A program made the position numbers and the translations under genes. Positions 33,787 to 44,990 of a stretch of 64,000 bases of DNA are shown piece after piece. Source of the DNA: Zea mays (lineage: Eukaryota; Streptophyta; Magnoliopsida; Poales; Poaceae); contig NC_050097.1 of the NCBI RefSeq assembly GCF_902167145.1, forward strand, positions 144,547,982 through 144,611,981, given 5' to 3'. How positions within the stretch are numbered: position 1 is the stretch's first letter; each line of letters opens with the position of its first letter. Below the pieces are notes generated by a model, which saw only the letters and a list, made by a program, of their open reading frames with translations, did not search any database and was not told the origin of the DNA.

Positions 33787-34404
33787 TGTGGGGGACAGAT
33801 ATCCCCTAGGTCCACTAGAAGGTTGGAAGGCCTCACAAAAGACTCCAGGCCCATTATTCCGCAAGGCCACCCCTTCGTGGGCTAGGGGAGGAATCACTGG
33901 CAGAATGGATCGATGCAAGATTGGATCAACTCGAGCCCAGGCGGCTCAATGAATTTAAACGTTATCCGCAGCTTTAATCTGATTCTCCCGCGTAGCGCCC
34001 TCAGACATTGGAACTGAATGAGGATAAGTCGGTAGGGTAATTGGGAGATAAATTCAGTCGGTTCACTATTACTTAGGAGCACATAGTTATCATACCCGCA
34101 TGTAACGCACCACGGTGGAGTATATAACGCCTAGGGGGCACCCCATCAAAAGATATGTCACTCATTAGCCATCTACACTATTCTCTAGCGTCCTTCATAC
34201 TAGAGACTACCCCTTGTAACCCACCACATAAAGATCCACACTAGGAAGTAGGGTATTACGCCTCTCTAAGCGGCCCAAACCTGTAGAAAATTGTCTATCG
34301 TCTCTCGTGCGCCCAGCACGAACCATCGAGCTACAGTCGGTTACACTGTCCTACCCAAAAGCACCTCGAGGGGTAACCCCGGGTGTGCGGTCAGGTCCCA
34401 AACA
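33787..34404 (+). repeat. 3' LTR of the Tat element
   Basis: The LTR is 618 bp, equal in length to the 5' LTR. The TATA box TATATAA is at 34121-34127. I count 41 substitutions and no net indel against the 5' LTR. Confidence 0.93.
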
Positions 34405-34679
34405 CCGACACCAGTGCCTAGTTCAGCATTCACCTCAGAGGACTCCACCGACTCATCAGGCTACCCCCACTGGCACCCCGATGAAGTTTTTAGGACAGAG
34501 TGCAAGCACTACTTGCTACAAGTGTGGGAAGACTGTACATTATGCAAATGTTTGCCCATAGAGGATTGCTACTACCCCAGTTCAGAATAAGCAGCAGACT
34601 CTAGGATCTGGCAAGGGATACTCTATTGCCAGGGTTAATCAAGTCAGCGCTGATGCTACTCCTGATGGAGCTGACATTG
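34405..34679 (+). pseudogene. gag: Tekay gag C-terminus with zinc knuckle, joined to a deleted protease
   Basis: Gag resumes after the Tat insert with a Ser/Thr/Pro-rich stretch and a CCHC knuckle CYKCGKTVHYANVC. A few codons on, the start of the protease region ([17 protein letters not shown]) is recognisable, but at about 34675 it jumps straight into the middle of RT. Protease and RT domains 1-3 are therefore deleted. Confidence 0.85.
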
Positions 34680-35576
34680 GATATTCCCAAGACAACTTTC
34701 TCAACTCGATATGGATTATATAAGTTCACGGTTATGTCATTTGGACTAACTAATGCACCAGCTTATTTTATGAATTTGATGAATAAGGTATTTATGGTGT
34801 ATCTGGACAGATTCGTCGTGGTATTTATCGACGATATTCTTATTTATTCCAAGAGTGAGAGTGAACATGAGGAACATCTGAGATTGGTGCTACAGAAGCT
34901 ACGAGATAATCAACTCTACGCCAAGTATAGCAAATGCAAGTTTTGGATTGGCGAGGTGCCATTCCTTGGACAAATCATTTCTAATGGAGGAATATCAGTG
35001 GATCCTGCTAAAGTCAAGGAGATAATGGCGTGGAGCGTACCCACTACAGTTACGGAGATTCAGAGTTTCCTAGGGCTTGCAGGATATTATCATAGATTTA
35101 TTGAAGGATTTTCTAAGATTTCCAAGCCCATGACCTCACTTCTAGAGAAGGGAAGAGAGTTCAAGTGGGACGAGAAGTGCCAAGATAGCTTTGATCAATT
35201 AAAGAAGAGATTGATGTCACCACTAGTGTTGGTTATGCCGGATCTACAGAAGGGATTTGACATTTATTGTGACACATGTGGCCAAGGCTTGGGATGTGTG
35301 CTTATGCAAGAAGGACACGTGATTGCTTATGCGTCTCGTGAGTTGCGAAAACATGAGTTGAACTATCCCACTCATGACTTAGAACTGGCAGTTGTTGTGC
35401 ACGCACTTAAGATATGGAAACATTATATTATGGGAACCAAGTGCCAAGTGTACACGGATCATAAGAGTTTGAAGTATATATTCACTCAGAAGGATCTCAA
35501 CCTTAGGCAACGCCGTTGGTTGGAGCTTATTAAAGATTATGATTTGGAGATTCACTAGCACCCGGGCAAGGCGAAT
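34680..35576 (+). pseudogene. pol: Tekay RT (C-terminal half) and RNase H
   Basis: The frame opens with [20 protein letters not shown], continues [18 protein letters not shown] and reaches the catalytic [10 protein letters not shown], then the connection ([20 protein letters not shown]) and RNase H. RNase H retains D in [11 protein letters not shown] in [16 protein letters not shown] and D in [11 protein letters not shown]. After a TAG at 35556 the last motif reads VANALSRKE where this family has VADALSR, so the final catalytic Asp is Asn. N-terminal RT is missing. Confidence 0.9.
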
Positions 35577-36660
35577 TTGGTTGCCAATGCCTTGAGTCGG
35601 AAGGAACACGTTCATTCAACTATTGTGGCCCAGCTACCCAATGAGATTGTTGAGGATTTCAAGAGACTTAACCTGGGGATAGTTGCTCACACTGAAGGAG
35701 TTATTATTGATGTGGAACCTACCTTGGACCAAGAAATCCGCAAAGGAAAGATTGGTGATGTTAAGATACAAGAGATCAAGGATCTTATTACGGAAGGTAG
35801 AGGTCCAAAGTTTACAGAGGATGAGCAAGGCACCATATGGTTCAAGGACAGGATATGTGTTCCTGATATTGAAAGCCTTCGTGAGACTATTTTAAAAGAG
35901 GCCCATGACTCAGATTATTCTATTCATCCTGGTAGCACCAAGATGTATCAGGATTTGAAGCAGAAATATTGGTGGTATGGATTGAAGAGAGATGTGGCTG
36001 CACATGTGGCTATGTGCGATGTATGTCAAAGAGTTAAGGCTGAACACCAGAGGCCAGCTGGACTACTGCACCCGCTTAAGATACCCGAGTGGAAGTGGGA
36101 AGAGATTGGTATGGATTTCATTACTGGATTGCCTCGCACCCAGAAAGGATATGATGGTATATGGGTGATTGTGGATAGATTGACTAAAGTGGCTCATTTC
36201 ATTTCGGTCAAGACTACTTATAAAGGCTCTCAGCTAGTAGAGTTATATATGGCTCGGATCGTGTGTTTACATGGAGTACCAAAGAAGATCGTGTCCGATC
36301 GAGGTTCACAGTTTACCTCAAGATTCTAGAGAAGCTTCCATGAGAATATGAATATAAAGTTGAACTTTAGTACGACTTATCACCCTCAGACTGATGGACA
36401 GACTGAAAGGACTAATCAAGTATTGGAAGATATGTTGAGAGCTTGTGCCCTTCAGCATGGAGGAAGTTGGGATAAAAGTCTACCTTATGCTGAGTTCTCA
36501 TATAATAATAGTTATCAAGCCAGTCTGAAGATGTCACCTTTTGAAGCTTTATATGGCAGGAAGTGCAGGACTCCTCTATACTGGGATCGGATTGGAGAAA
36601 GACAGTTCTTTGGGCCTGAGCTTATTCAAGAGGCAGAAGAACAAGTCCTATAATTCGGGA
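35577..36660 (+). pseudogene. pol: Tekay integrase
   Basis: It is in frame with RNase H. The zinc-binding module includes HPGSTKMYQDLKQKYWW and CDVCQRVKAEHQ. The catalytic core has D in IGMDFITGLPRTQKGYD and D in KIVSDRGSQFTS. A TAG at 36327 interrupts it before the Glu-bearing segment YHPQTDGQTERTNQVLEDML. SLPYAEFSYNNSYQASLKMS and PFEALYGRKCRTPLYW follow. The DDE residues are all present. A TAA near 36651 and a frame change at about 36655 separate it from the C-terminal part. Confidence 0.92.
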
Positions 36661-37159
36661 GAATTTGAGGGTAGCTCAAACCAGGCAAAAGAGCTATGCT
36701 GATAATAGAAGAAGACCACTGGAGTTTGAGGAAGGAGATCATGTGTACCTTAAGGTGTCACCACTTCGTGGAATGAGGAGATTCAAGGTTAAGGGCAAAT
36801 TGTCCCCTCGCTTTATTGGACCATTCAGAATCTTTAGACGAGTTGGTGAGATGGCATATCAACTCGAGCTACCTGTGAATCTATCGGATGTGCATAATGT
36901 GTTCCACGTGTCTCAACTCAAGAAGTGTCTCTGTGTCCCTGAGGAACAATTACCAATGGAAGAGCTCAATTTTCAAGGTGATTTGACTTACATGGAATAT
37001 CCTATCAAGATTCTTGACACTTTGACTCGAGTTACAAGAAATAAAGTGATAAAGATGTGCAAAGTACAATGGAGTCACCACGGAGAAGATGAAGCAACTT
37101 GGGAGAGAGAAGAAGAGCTTCGCATAGATTTTCCCCATATTTTTCCTAGTCCTTCCTAA
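36661..37159 (+). pseudogene. pol: Tekay integrase C-terminus with chromodomain
   Basis: The GPY/F module (HVYLKVSPLRGMRRFKVKGK, LSPRFIGPFRIFRRVGEMAY) is followed by FHVSQLKKC and a chromodomain: the strand YPIKILDTLTRVTRNKVIKM, then CKVQWSHHGEDEATWERE, ending at the stop 37157-37159. The chromodomain keeps the V-W-x(n)-E-A-T-W-E core. In chromoviruses this module directs integration toward heterochromatin, which fits its place in a nest of repeats. The next purine run (ttttttaagggggg, about 37178) is the PPT. Confidence 0.9.
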
Positions 37160-37197
37160 ATCTCGAGGACGAGATTCTTTTTAAGGGGGGTAGGATT

Positions 37198-38325
37198 TGT
37201 AATACCCAATTTGTGAGAAATCATATAAGAGGATAAAAGTTATTCTTTTTATGTATATGTGTATATTGTATCTACTTATCTTGACATGTGGATATCATAT
37301 TTAAAGACCAATAACTAATAAAAAGTTATACCACTAAAATATGCATCATGCTGGGTTTTTATCTTGTGTGCATTTTGTGATAATATAAAAATAAAGTAAA
37401 AATAAATATGATAATACCAAAATTAGAATTTAAACCCTAAGGAAATTCCAGAATTAAAACCAAAAAGAGAAAAGATATAAAAATAATATATATAAATATA
37501 TCTCCAAAGTAGTATTGTTTATGGCGCAATATCATCTAGGGATAAATTGGCCACAAGTTTAAATTTAAACTAGAATTCAAACTTGAATTGAAAAGGGGAG
37601 AAAAGAAAGGGAAAAAATAAATAAAAAGAAAAAGAAAAAGACAAACCTAGGTTGGGCCGAATCTGCAACTAGCGGCCCATCTAGCCCACTCCGCGCGGCC
37701 AGTCGTGCACTCCCCCACCCGCGTCGTATTGCACTGACCTGGTGGGCGCACTTGCCTGTGACGCCAGCCTCGTGTCCACTCATTCGCTGACGGGCCAGAC
37801 CCGCATGTCAGCACCTTTCCCCCTCCTTCGCAACGGCTGGCACGGAAGTCGTCGCCATTGCTGGGGTCGTGGGCGACCTTCCCCTCCGCCTGGACCTGGA
37901 CTCCAGGAGATAAAAGGGAGCCTCCGTGACCCGTCCTTCCCCTGCTAACTTCTCACCCTCCCTCGCACCCGCAGTCCGTTGAAAAAAACACCGCTGCTAC
38001 CGCCGCCACGGGCTCGGGTCTGGCCGCCGTCGTCGTCCGGCAAGTGTACGGGTGCGCGCGCCTCGGAGTTAGGGTCGGAGTGCTTGCGACGTAGCCTCGG
38101 AGGTGATCGCAGGTTTCGCTGCCCCGGAATGCAAGCTGTCTCGCCGTGATTCCTCGTCGCCGCCGTGCACATCGCCTGGACCTGCACCATGCTGTCGACG
38201 GGTGGTCTCTGCGCCTCAATCCTCGATGAGTAGCCATATCAAGTGTTCGCGCGATAGTAGTGACCATTTAGCACTAGTAGAGTTAGGGTTTAGTACCTGG
38301 TATCGACGGGCAGTGAGTTTGCCTG
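37198..38325 (+). repeat. 3' LTR of Tekay element, first segment
   Basis: It starts TGTAATACCC as at 4951 and stays collinear with the 5' LTR until the solo LTR enters at 38326 (TSD ttgcc 38321-38325). No gene is seen. Confidence 0.93.
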
Positions 38326-41300
38326 TAACACCACTAGTGTTACTGTTACTAAAACTTGATCATAACATCATAAGCATCAGCATTTCATATGTTTGACACA
38401 CCTAGGATGCATTCACTAGGTAAAAATTTTCAAGCAAGTTGTATTGTTATGGCATTTTGCAGATAAGACCCTAGTGTAGGATACTTAACCCTGAATAGGG
38501 ATCTAAAGGGTAAAACAGGACCCAAATAGAGAAAACCCCAAAGATTAAGTGAAATAATCATAAAAAGTTACCAAGGATGGACCTACATTACATTTACATC
38601 TGTGGGATACCAAAAACCCTAATTGGAACCCTAGAAAACCCTAAACCTAAACCCTAGGGGGCTAAGTGCAAAATCAGTGCACTTTTGGATTAAAGTGCAA
38701 AAAACTATAAAGTTAAAGCATCTTAAATCATATGGTTCACAATCATGAAGATTTGCAATCCAAAACTTGAGATTTGGACTTATTTGCAAAAGAGCCACAC
38801 TTGTGCTCTTTTGATTAAGTCTGATTTTTAGTGTTTTGAGCTCATCTTTGTGACCTTGTAACTTCCAAACAAGAAGGATTTTGCCCTAGATCGCCACATC
38901 AACATTGTAGACCTATCAAAGTAGAATAACTTGGCTTAAGAGAGTAAGCATGGTTGTTATGAAGAAATTAGAGAAAAATGCACCCAAAGTTGGGCTGTCA
39001 GGTTGTTTGGGGTCTGAATTTCAGACTAACAGTGCAACTGCAGGAACTTTGGGCACAAATTCAAACATGATTTAGTAGGAATTTGGCTATAGTTATTATG
39101 GCAAGATTGTAGCTGAATTATTGGTCTACAACTTTGCTGCAGAACTTTGGACGAGTTGCCATAGAAATTTGAGAGAAATTTGGCCCTAAACTTTGACTGT
39201 CATGTGCACTGAATGGGATTCACCATGGTACAGTTCTCTGAAATAGATCAAGTCACCAGCTCAGCTCACTGCCGACGATCTCCGCCGCGATTCGTGCCGT
39301 CGCCGTCTCGATTCGTGCTTGGGGTAAGTGGATAACGTCTCGGGTAGAAAGATCCTCACCGCCGTTGAGCTGGACACCAATCCGGCTAGCCGCCGTACCT
39401 ACCCCTTGTTCACCGATCGCTCGGGTAGGATCTCACCACCGTTGATCCCTCACTGCCGTCCGCCGCGTGTCCAAACACTTTACCACATCGCGGCTAACTG
39501 TGCTACGCACGTCCGGTGATCGCCGGAGGAGCAGCCACGGTAATAGCCACGTTGCGCGGCCACCAGTGACTCGCCCAGTTCATACCTATCACAATCCACC
39601 GCTCAAATTCGCTGTACTCGTGATCGATCTCTATAAATTAAAGCCGCCATAAGCTCCGCAAGGTCATCACACACCCAGCCACCAAGAATCACTAGCATCG
39701 TTCGTCAGAGAGCTTGAATTTTGGTTTTCCCCTAACCAAGTTTCCGCCACCGCGAAGAACACCTCACCGTGGCCAGCCACTTCCAGGTTTGTTCATGCCC
39801 TCTGCTACCTTGTTTCAGCATTAGTATGCTTCCCTGATGCTCATCCATCCACCCAATTGAGCTAGACCGCCACCAATCACCGGGAACGCATTGTTCTGTG
39901 GGTTATCCACACTGTCACCGTGGCCAGAGGCAATTAGGTAGCCATTCATGCAATTGACTTAGGGGAAACGCTGGTTAGGGCATGAATTCAGTTTCGGCCA
40001 AAGTAGGGTACTAGTCTTTGCCCCGTTTGGCCGGTCCAGGAGCTCGCCGGAGCTCTGCCGCGCCGCTCACCGTCGGGGACCTCGGTCTGCGAAGGGATAG
40101 AACTAGAGGGGCTTTTCTGCATCTGTCAGTGACTCAGTTAAACAGTGACGTGACCCTGCTTCCAGTTATTCAGTAAGCCAAGGGCCTTTCTGCAAAGTCC
40201 GCAGCGTGGGCGTGGGCGCGCGCTTTCCACTTGATTTGGGCCGATTGGGCTGCTTCCGGCCCAGCATTGTTCCAGCTTTTTCTCTTTTCTTTTTCTGTGA
40301 AACTTTGGAAATCTGTAGAAAATTGTAGAACAATGGTAAAAATGTCAAACCAATTTTCCTAGATTCCTAATTTTCCATAAAACTTAATAAAAATAGTTTC
40401 ATGATTTTTAGATCAAATAGGGAATTTTGGAGCATTTAAAATAGCCTAAAACCTTGTTTCTGGATTTTTAGAAAATAGATAATAATTCCAAAAATCCCCA
40501 AACTTTTTAGATGACCTTTATATAATATTTAGAAGCCTTGGGTAGAGTTTGGTATGATTTGGACCTTGTTTGATACTTAGAACCCAAAACCCTACCCCCT
40601 GCCCTATGAACTTCACTATTGACTCCGGAAACCCTAAGTTCTCGGAGATCCATGAAGGAAAATTATATTCAAGACTTTAGATAATAAACCTTTATTATCT
40701 TTGCATTCTCATGAGCATTCATTATTATGTATGGTTCTATTTAGAAAACGAAGAAGTTGAAGTAGAAGAAGAGAAGACTCCACCACCACCACCTGAGGGA
40801 CATCAGGCAGGCAACTATTTTTATTTTGACATATGCGGGATCGAGCCTGATTCACCTGTAAACCAAGGCAAGCCCCGGTGCATTTGCCACCTCCTTGATT
40901 TCTTTTAAAATCTTTCTCACTTGCTTGATGCATTAGGTGATAGGAGTTGAGTGCTAAAACAATTCCTGCATTACCTTCCTTGAATTTGATTACCTTCCTT
41001 GGAATCCCTGTTTTACAAAAGGTTTTTCCTATGCTTAGTCTTGCTCTAGCAAACAAAATGTTTTGTTTTTACAAAAAGATGATGTGGCAAAGTGGGAGGG
41101 ATGTTTTTGAAAATAAAACTTGATGGTGGATCCATCATGGCCATGATGGGTTCAACATCTGAAAAGATGTACCTCTGCCAGGTACCAAACTTTGGGTTTG
41201 AAATAATTAAGCTGAGACCGGGCGGGTGACTTGCACGAGAAAGGAGTCTCGGTGTAGTGTCTCCGTCTGAGTCGATTAAGGACCGTGCCGATGTAGGCCT

Positions 41301-42343
41301 GCTGACCGAGGACCCTTTAACTGGTCACATGCCTCGTCATGGGTAAGCTTTGCCTCGGGCAGACTAATACCAGAATAAGATAACACGCAATGGGCGTGGA
41401 GAGATGGCGAGAGTAGCGTGTACCCTCCGTGGCAAGAGGCTGGACGGTGGTGTATCTGTGCTCTCGGTTGGCGTGAACCTGATCTGGTCTTAAGAATCCC
41501 GGTGGCGAGTTGACATATGCAAGGGTTAAGTGCTACATATGTCGTGTGATTGGAGATCCTCAGCTGAGTATAATCGATTCAGATCGCCGTACCTTCGCGG
41601 TTATGAAGACTTGGTCACTGACTTATACGTAGAAATCCAGTAAAGATGAAGGGTTGTTAAGAAATTGGCTAGTGCAGGTCAAGTGTTTGAACTAGGGTAG
41701 AAAGAACTCTAGTTGCAGGTAATCTTACTTAACTTGACAAATTAAAATTGGACTTAGGATCCACTTTAGTAAGCATTTCTGCAAACAGAGTCATTGATTA
41801 TTGATAAGCCTTACCTTGACTCCCTTATAGCCAGCATATCCTTGAGAGTCTTTTACTTTGTCGGGTAAGTCTTGCGAAAGTACACTTCGTACTCAGGGCT
41901 TTGTCCCATGTTGTTTTAGGTGAAGAAGCAGCAAACTTTTGTTGCTTCTGTTCTAAGGTGGTACCCAAAGACGAACAACAAGACTAGAGCTGCTGGAGGG
42001 AAGGCCCTCCATTAAAAACTTTTTACTATCTATTTGGGGAGGAGTTTTTGCCTCCCATGGTTTGTAATAATAATAATACTCTGCACTCGTATATTTTATT
42101 CTGGTCTGTAAATATTTAACTATGTCTTACTTTTAAATAAAACTAAGATATTGTAACTGCTTCCACACTTCCGCATCTCCGATGATTTGCAATGTCTGCG
42201 TGATGGGTGAAACACTCTTGGGAAAGGTAAGAAAAGCAGATACTGAACTTGTCAAGTGATTCAGGGGCACCTGCAGGGTTGTCTGAGGTCCGTTGGACAA
42301 GGACAACTGTGGTGGGCCTAATGACTTGGGAGGTTCCGTCACA
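38326..42343 (+). mobile_element. 4.0-kb solo LTR
   Basis: It begins TGTAACACC and ends GGTTCCGTCACA, flanked by direct ttgcc (38321-38325 and 42344-42348). The flanking Tekay LTR is continuous across it when compared with the 5' LTR. There is no gag-pol and no second LTR, so it is a product of LTR-LTR recombination. It contains a mixed AT-rich first kilobase, a GC-rich zone near 39250-40100 and a conserved last third (cgcaatgggcgtggagagat and after). Fragments of the same LTR class occur in minus orientation at 61111 onward. Confidence 0.88.
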
Positions 42344-42348
42344 TTGCC

Positions 42349-44451
42349 GGCGTGTGGGTGTCCGCCAAGGCGGCGCCACCGTCGCCCGAGAGCTATCGGG
42401 GAAGAGGAGCCAGGAATCGTCGATTCTTGATTGAACGGTCGAGATTAGACGGGGGCGTACCGCTTCGCGAGAGTGAATCTACGGCGTCCATTCGTTAGTG
42501 AGCGTTGTAGATTAAAAATGGGCAGAGTAGATCTGGGTCGTTGGATTCAGATCTAGTGGTTCTGGGCGCATACCGTTTCGTAGAGGCATCGATCTAATCT
42601 AGCACGTGCATTTTCGATCGGACGACCAGAGCAGGCCAATACCGCTTCGGTGGCCCACTTTGCTAAAGAGTCCCCGAGGAAATCACTAATCAACCCGCCA
42701 TCCAGAGAGTACTATTCACTATGTCTCGAGGATCTTGCACCGTGGCCCCTAAGCTTTCCAGAAAATGAGGCGCAGTCTAGAGAGTTATTTAAATAGGGAA
42801 ATCTTATTAGAAATGGAATTTTAGTGTAAAAATAAATGCTAGAACTTAATTAATTCATAGAAAATCCATATGAACTCCAAATTGATCCATTCGAGTTTCT
42901 AAAATTTTGTAATATTATTGTCTATCACTTAGAGTCTCTGTTTTGACATGAAAACAATAAGAAAATTTATTTCTCATTTAATCCTATCTCAAGCACATTA
43001 AACCTTTGGAAATTCATAACTTAAAATCTATAACTCCAAAATTAATGATTCCTGTTCCTAGGATTTTATTTTAATGTGTAGATTATTATTATGTGTTTTG
43101 TTTACATGTTTGGTGTGATGTTAATTTTCTCTATATATTGTGCTTATTTGTATTGTGGCAAGTAGAAGAGCCTGTGACTTAGGATCCTGGTGCCCAGCGG
43201 ATAGAAGTTGCTGAGCAGGAGCTCATTGAAGGCAAGTTGTGCCCTTGACCACTTTTATACCCAATAATGTTCTTTAATGTCATTATTCATGCATAGGCTT
43301 AATTTTGATGGGACCCAATAGGTCACCCTAGTCTGTTTATCCATTTTACCTTGTTTACCCCTGAATCATTTGGGTAGTTATGCTATTGCTTCACATGGTT
43401 TTGGGATAATATTTCATTATATCCATGTTCCAGTATTTTGTTATTCTATTTATGTTCATGTCAAGATCATTAATGTTAATTGGAACATGGAGCTTAACTT
43501 GAGAAACACGTGCCACCATAAGGGTGGAATGGGACGCCCTTGGCTGACTAATTAGGAAAGCTAGTGGAAGACTACCTTACCCGAAAGGGGCAAGGGCAGT
43601 AGGGGAGTTGCATGCAGGGAGGTTCTCGGGTTGATTTTGCTGCGATGGCGGTCAGGCGGGGGATTCTGGCAAGTGCTCTTCCCATAAACTGTAGCGGGTT
43701 TTCGGAAGCTAGTGGAACTTTGTAAAGGCCTTGTAGTGTTGCTCTGCCTTGCTTCCTCGGTAGAGGTGTACGGGAGTCGCGATCCCTTGGCAGATGGGTA
43801 ACATGACTTGTGGGTACAGGGTACAACCTCTGCATAGTGTAAAACTGGTATACTAGTCATGCTCGCGGTCATGAGCAGCTCAGCACTCTCGCATGATTAA
43901 TTTATGTAACTTAAATTCAATTTTGTCATTTGCATATGTATGGGATTATTTATTAATTGTGTTCTATTACTTTTATTAAGGTTTGGTATTTACTTACATC
44001 TAGTAACTGCTAATAAAATTTTGACCAACTGATTAAAAGCAATACTCAGCTTTAACCCTTGTTGTTGATTAGCCTTACACATCACATGAACTCCCACCTT
44101 TGGTGAGTTCATGCCCACTGGTTTCCCCACAACTTGTTGAGCTATGATAATGTGTGAGCTCACCCTTGCTGTCTCACACCCCCCACAGGAGAAGAACAGG
44201 TGGTTCAGGAGGAGCCACAAAGCGAGGAGTTTGATCTGATCTAGGTGGTGTTTCCCAGTTGACTTGCGCCAAGGATGATCCTTAGTTCGTTTTATAATTA
44301 TCTTTTATTTTGTAATAATACTTTCGCTATGTAATAAATACTCTGATGTTATTGTGACATTTATCTCTATACACTGTTATTATATATGTTGTCTTCTTTG
44401 GCGCATATATGAGATGCACCCGGCTTTGTTCCTTAAAACCCGGGTGTGACA
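42349..44451 (+). repeat. 3' LTR of Tekay element, last segment
   Basis: The LTR resumes at ggcgtgtgggtg and ends cccgggtgtgaca. It keeps about 607 bp (42634-43240) that the 5' LTR lost. The TSD aattt follows. No gene is seen. Confidence 0.92.
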
Positions 44452-44990
44452 AATTTCTCCCCCTATTTCAAATGCTTTTCCTTTGACTTAAACAGAACTC
44501 CCCCTTAATGGAAATCTCCTCTTAGTTTTTAAGAGGGTTTTAATAGATACTAATTGGAAGTATGTAATTTAGATGCCAATTTTGAAAATATACCGATTGA
44601 AGAAATTGCTTATCACTAGATACCAATTGGAAAAAAACTTTTGTGAAAAACAAAATAAATCATCATTTCGAAAATTTTTGAAGTTGGTGGTGCGGTCTTT
44701 TTGCTTTGGGCATAATATCTTCTCCCCCTTTGGCATTAATCGCTAAAAATGGAGACGTTGAGAGCCCTTTTACTTTCTTCCCATTGGTATAAGTAGATAA
44801 GAGTGAAGATTATACCAATTGAGAGTGATGTGGAGTGACGGCGAAGGGTAAATGATACCGTTAGAGTGGAGTGGAAGCCTTGTCTTCGCCGAAGACTCCA
44901 TTTCCCTTTCAATCTACTTGAAAACACATTAGTCGTAGTCATGAAAGAGATATGATCAAAGGTATGTAGATGAGCTATGTGTGCAATGTT
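44452..44990 (-). other. 3' untranslated region of the minus copia, proximal part
   Basis: This corresponds to about 14415-14920 of the plus copia, in reverse. It includes the purine-rich tract, inverse of tctcccctttggcattaat. Its other half is at 4661-4950, across the Tekay insertion. Confidence 0.85.

Larger units (their letters stand above)
18150..34404 (+). mobile_element. Tat-lineage Ty3/gypsy element, 16.3 kb, with antisense genes
   Basis: Both LTRs are 618 bp (18150-18767 and 33787-34404), TGTGGGGGAC..CCCAAACA. The flanking pentamers are ccagc and ccgac, so the TSD is imperfect. Gag-pol occupies 19069-24844. The remaining 9 kb before the 3' LTR holds tandem repeats, a multi-exon antisense gene, a 2.2-kb tandem duplication and two copies of an acidic antisense ORF. 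A second RNase H domain before integrase is characteristic of the Tat lineage. I counted 41 substitutions between the LTRs (about 6.6%), so the insertion is not recent. I do not assign a maize family name. Confidence 0.9.
4951..44451 (+). mobile_element. Tekay/Del-type chromovirus, plus strand, carrying three nested insertions
   Basis: LTRs start TGTAATACCC (4951 and 37198) and end GGGTGTGAC(A/T) (16673 and 44451). The TSD aattt flanks both ends (4946-4950 and 44452-44456). Nested inserts are a copia in the 5' LTR (7279-16373), a Tat gypsy in gag (18150-34404) and a solo LTR in the 3' LTR (38326-42343). With inserts removed the 3' LTR is about 3.2 kb; the 5' LTR is about 0.6 kb shorter through one deletion. 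Gene order gag, RT, RNase H, integrase, chromodomain identifies a chromovirus. Assignment to Tekay/Prem1 rests on LTR length and end sequence, from memory. Confidence 0.92.
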
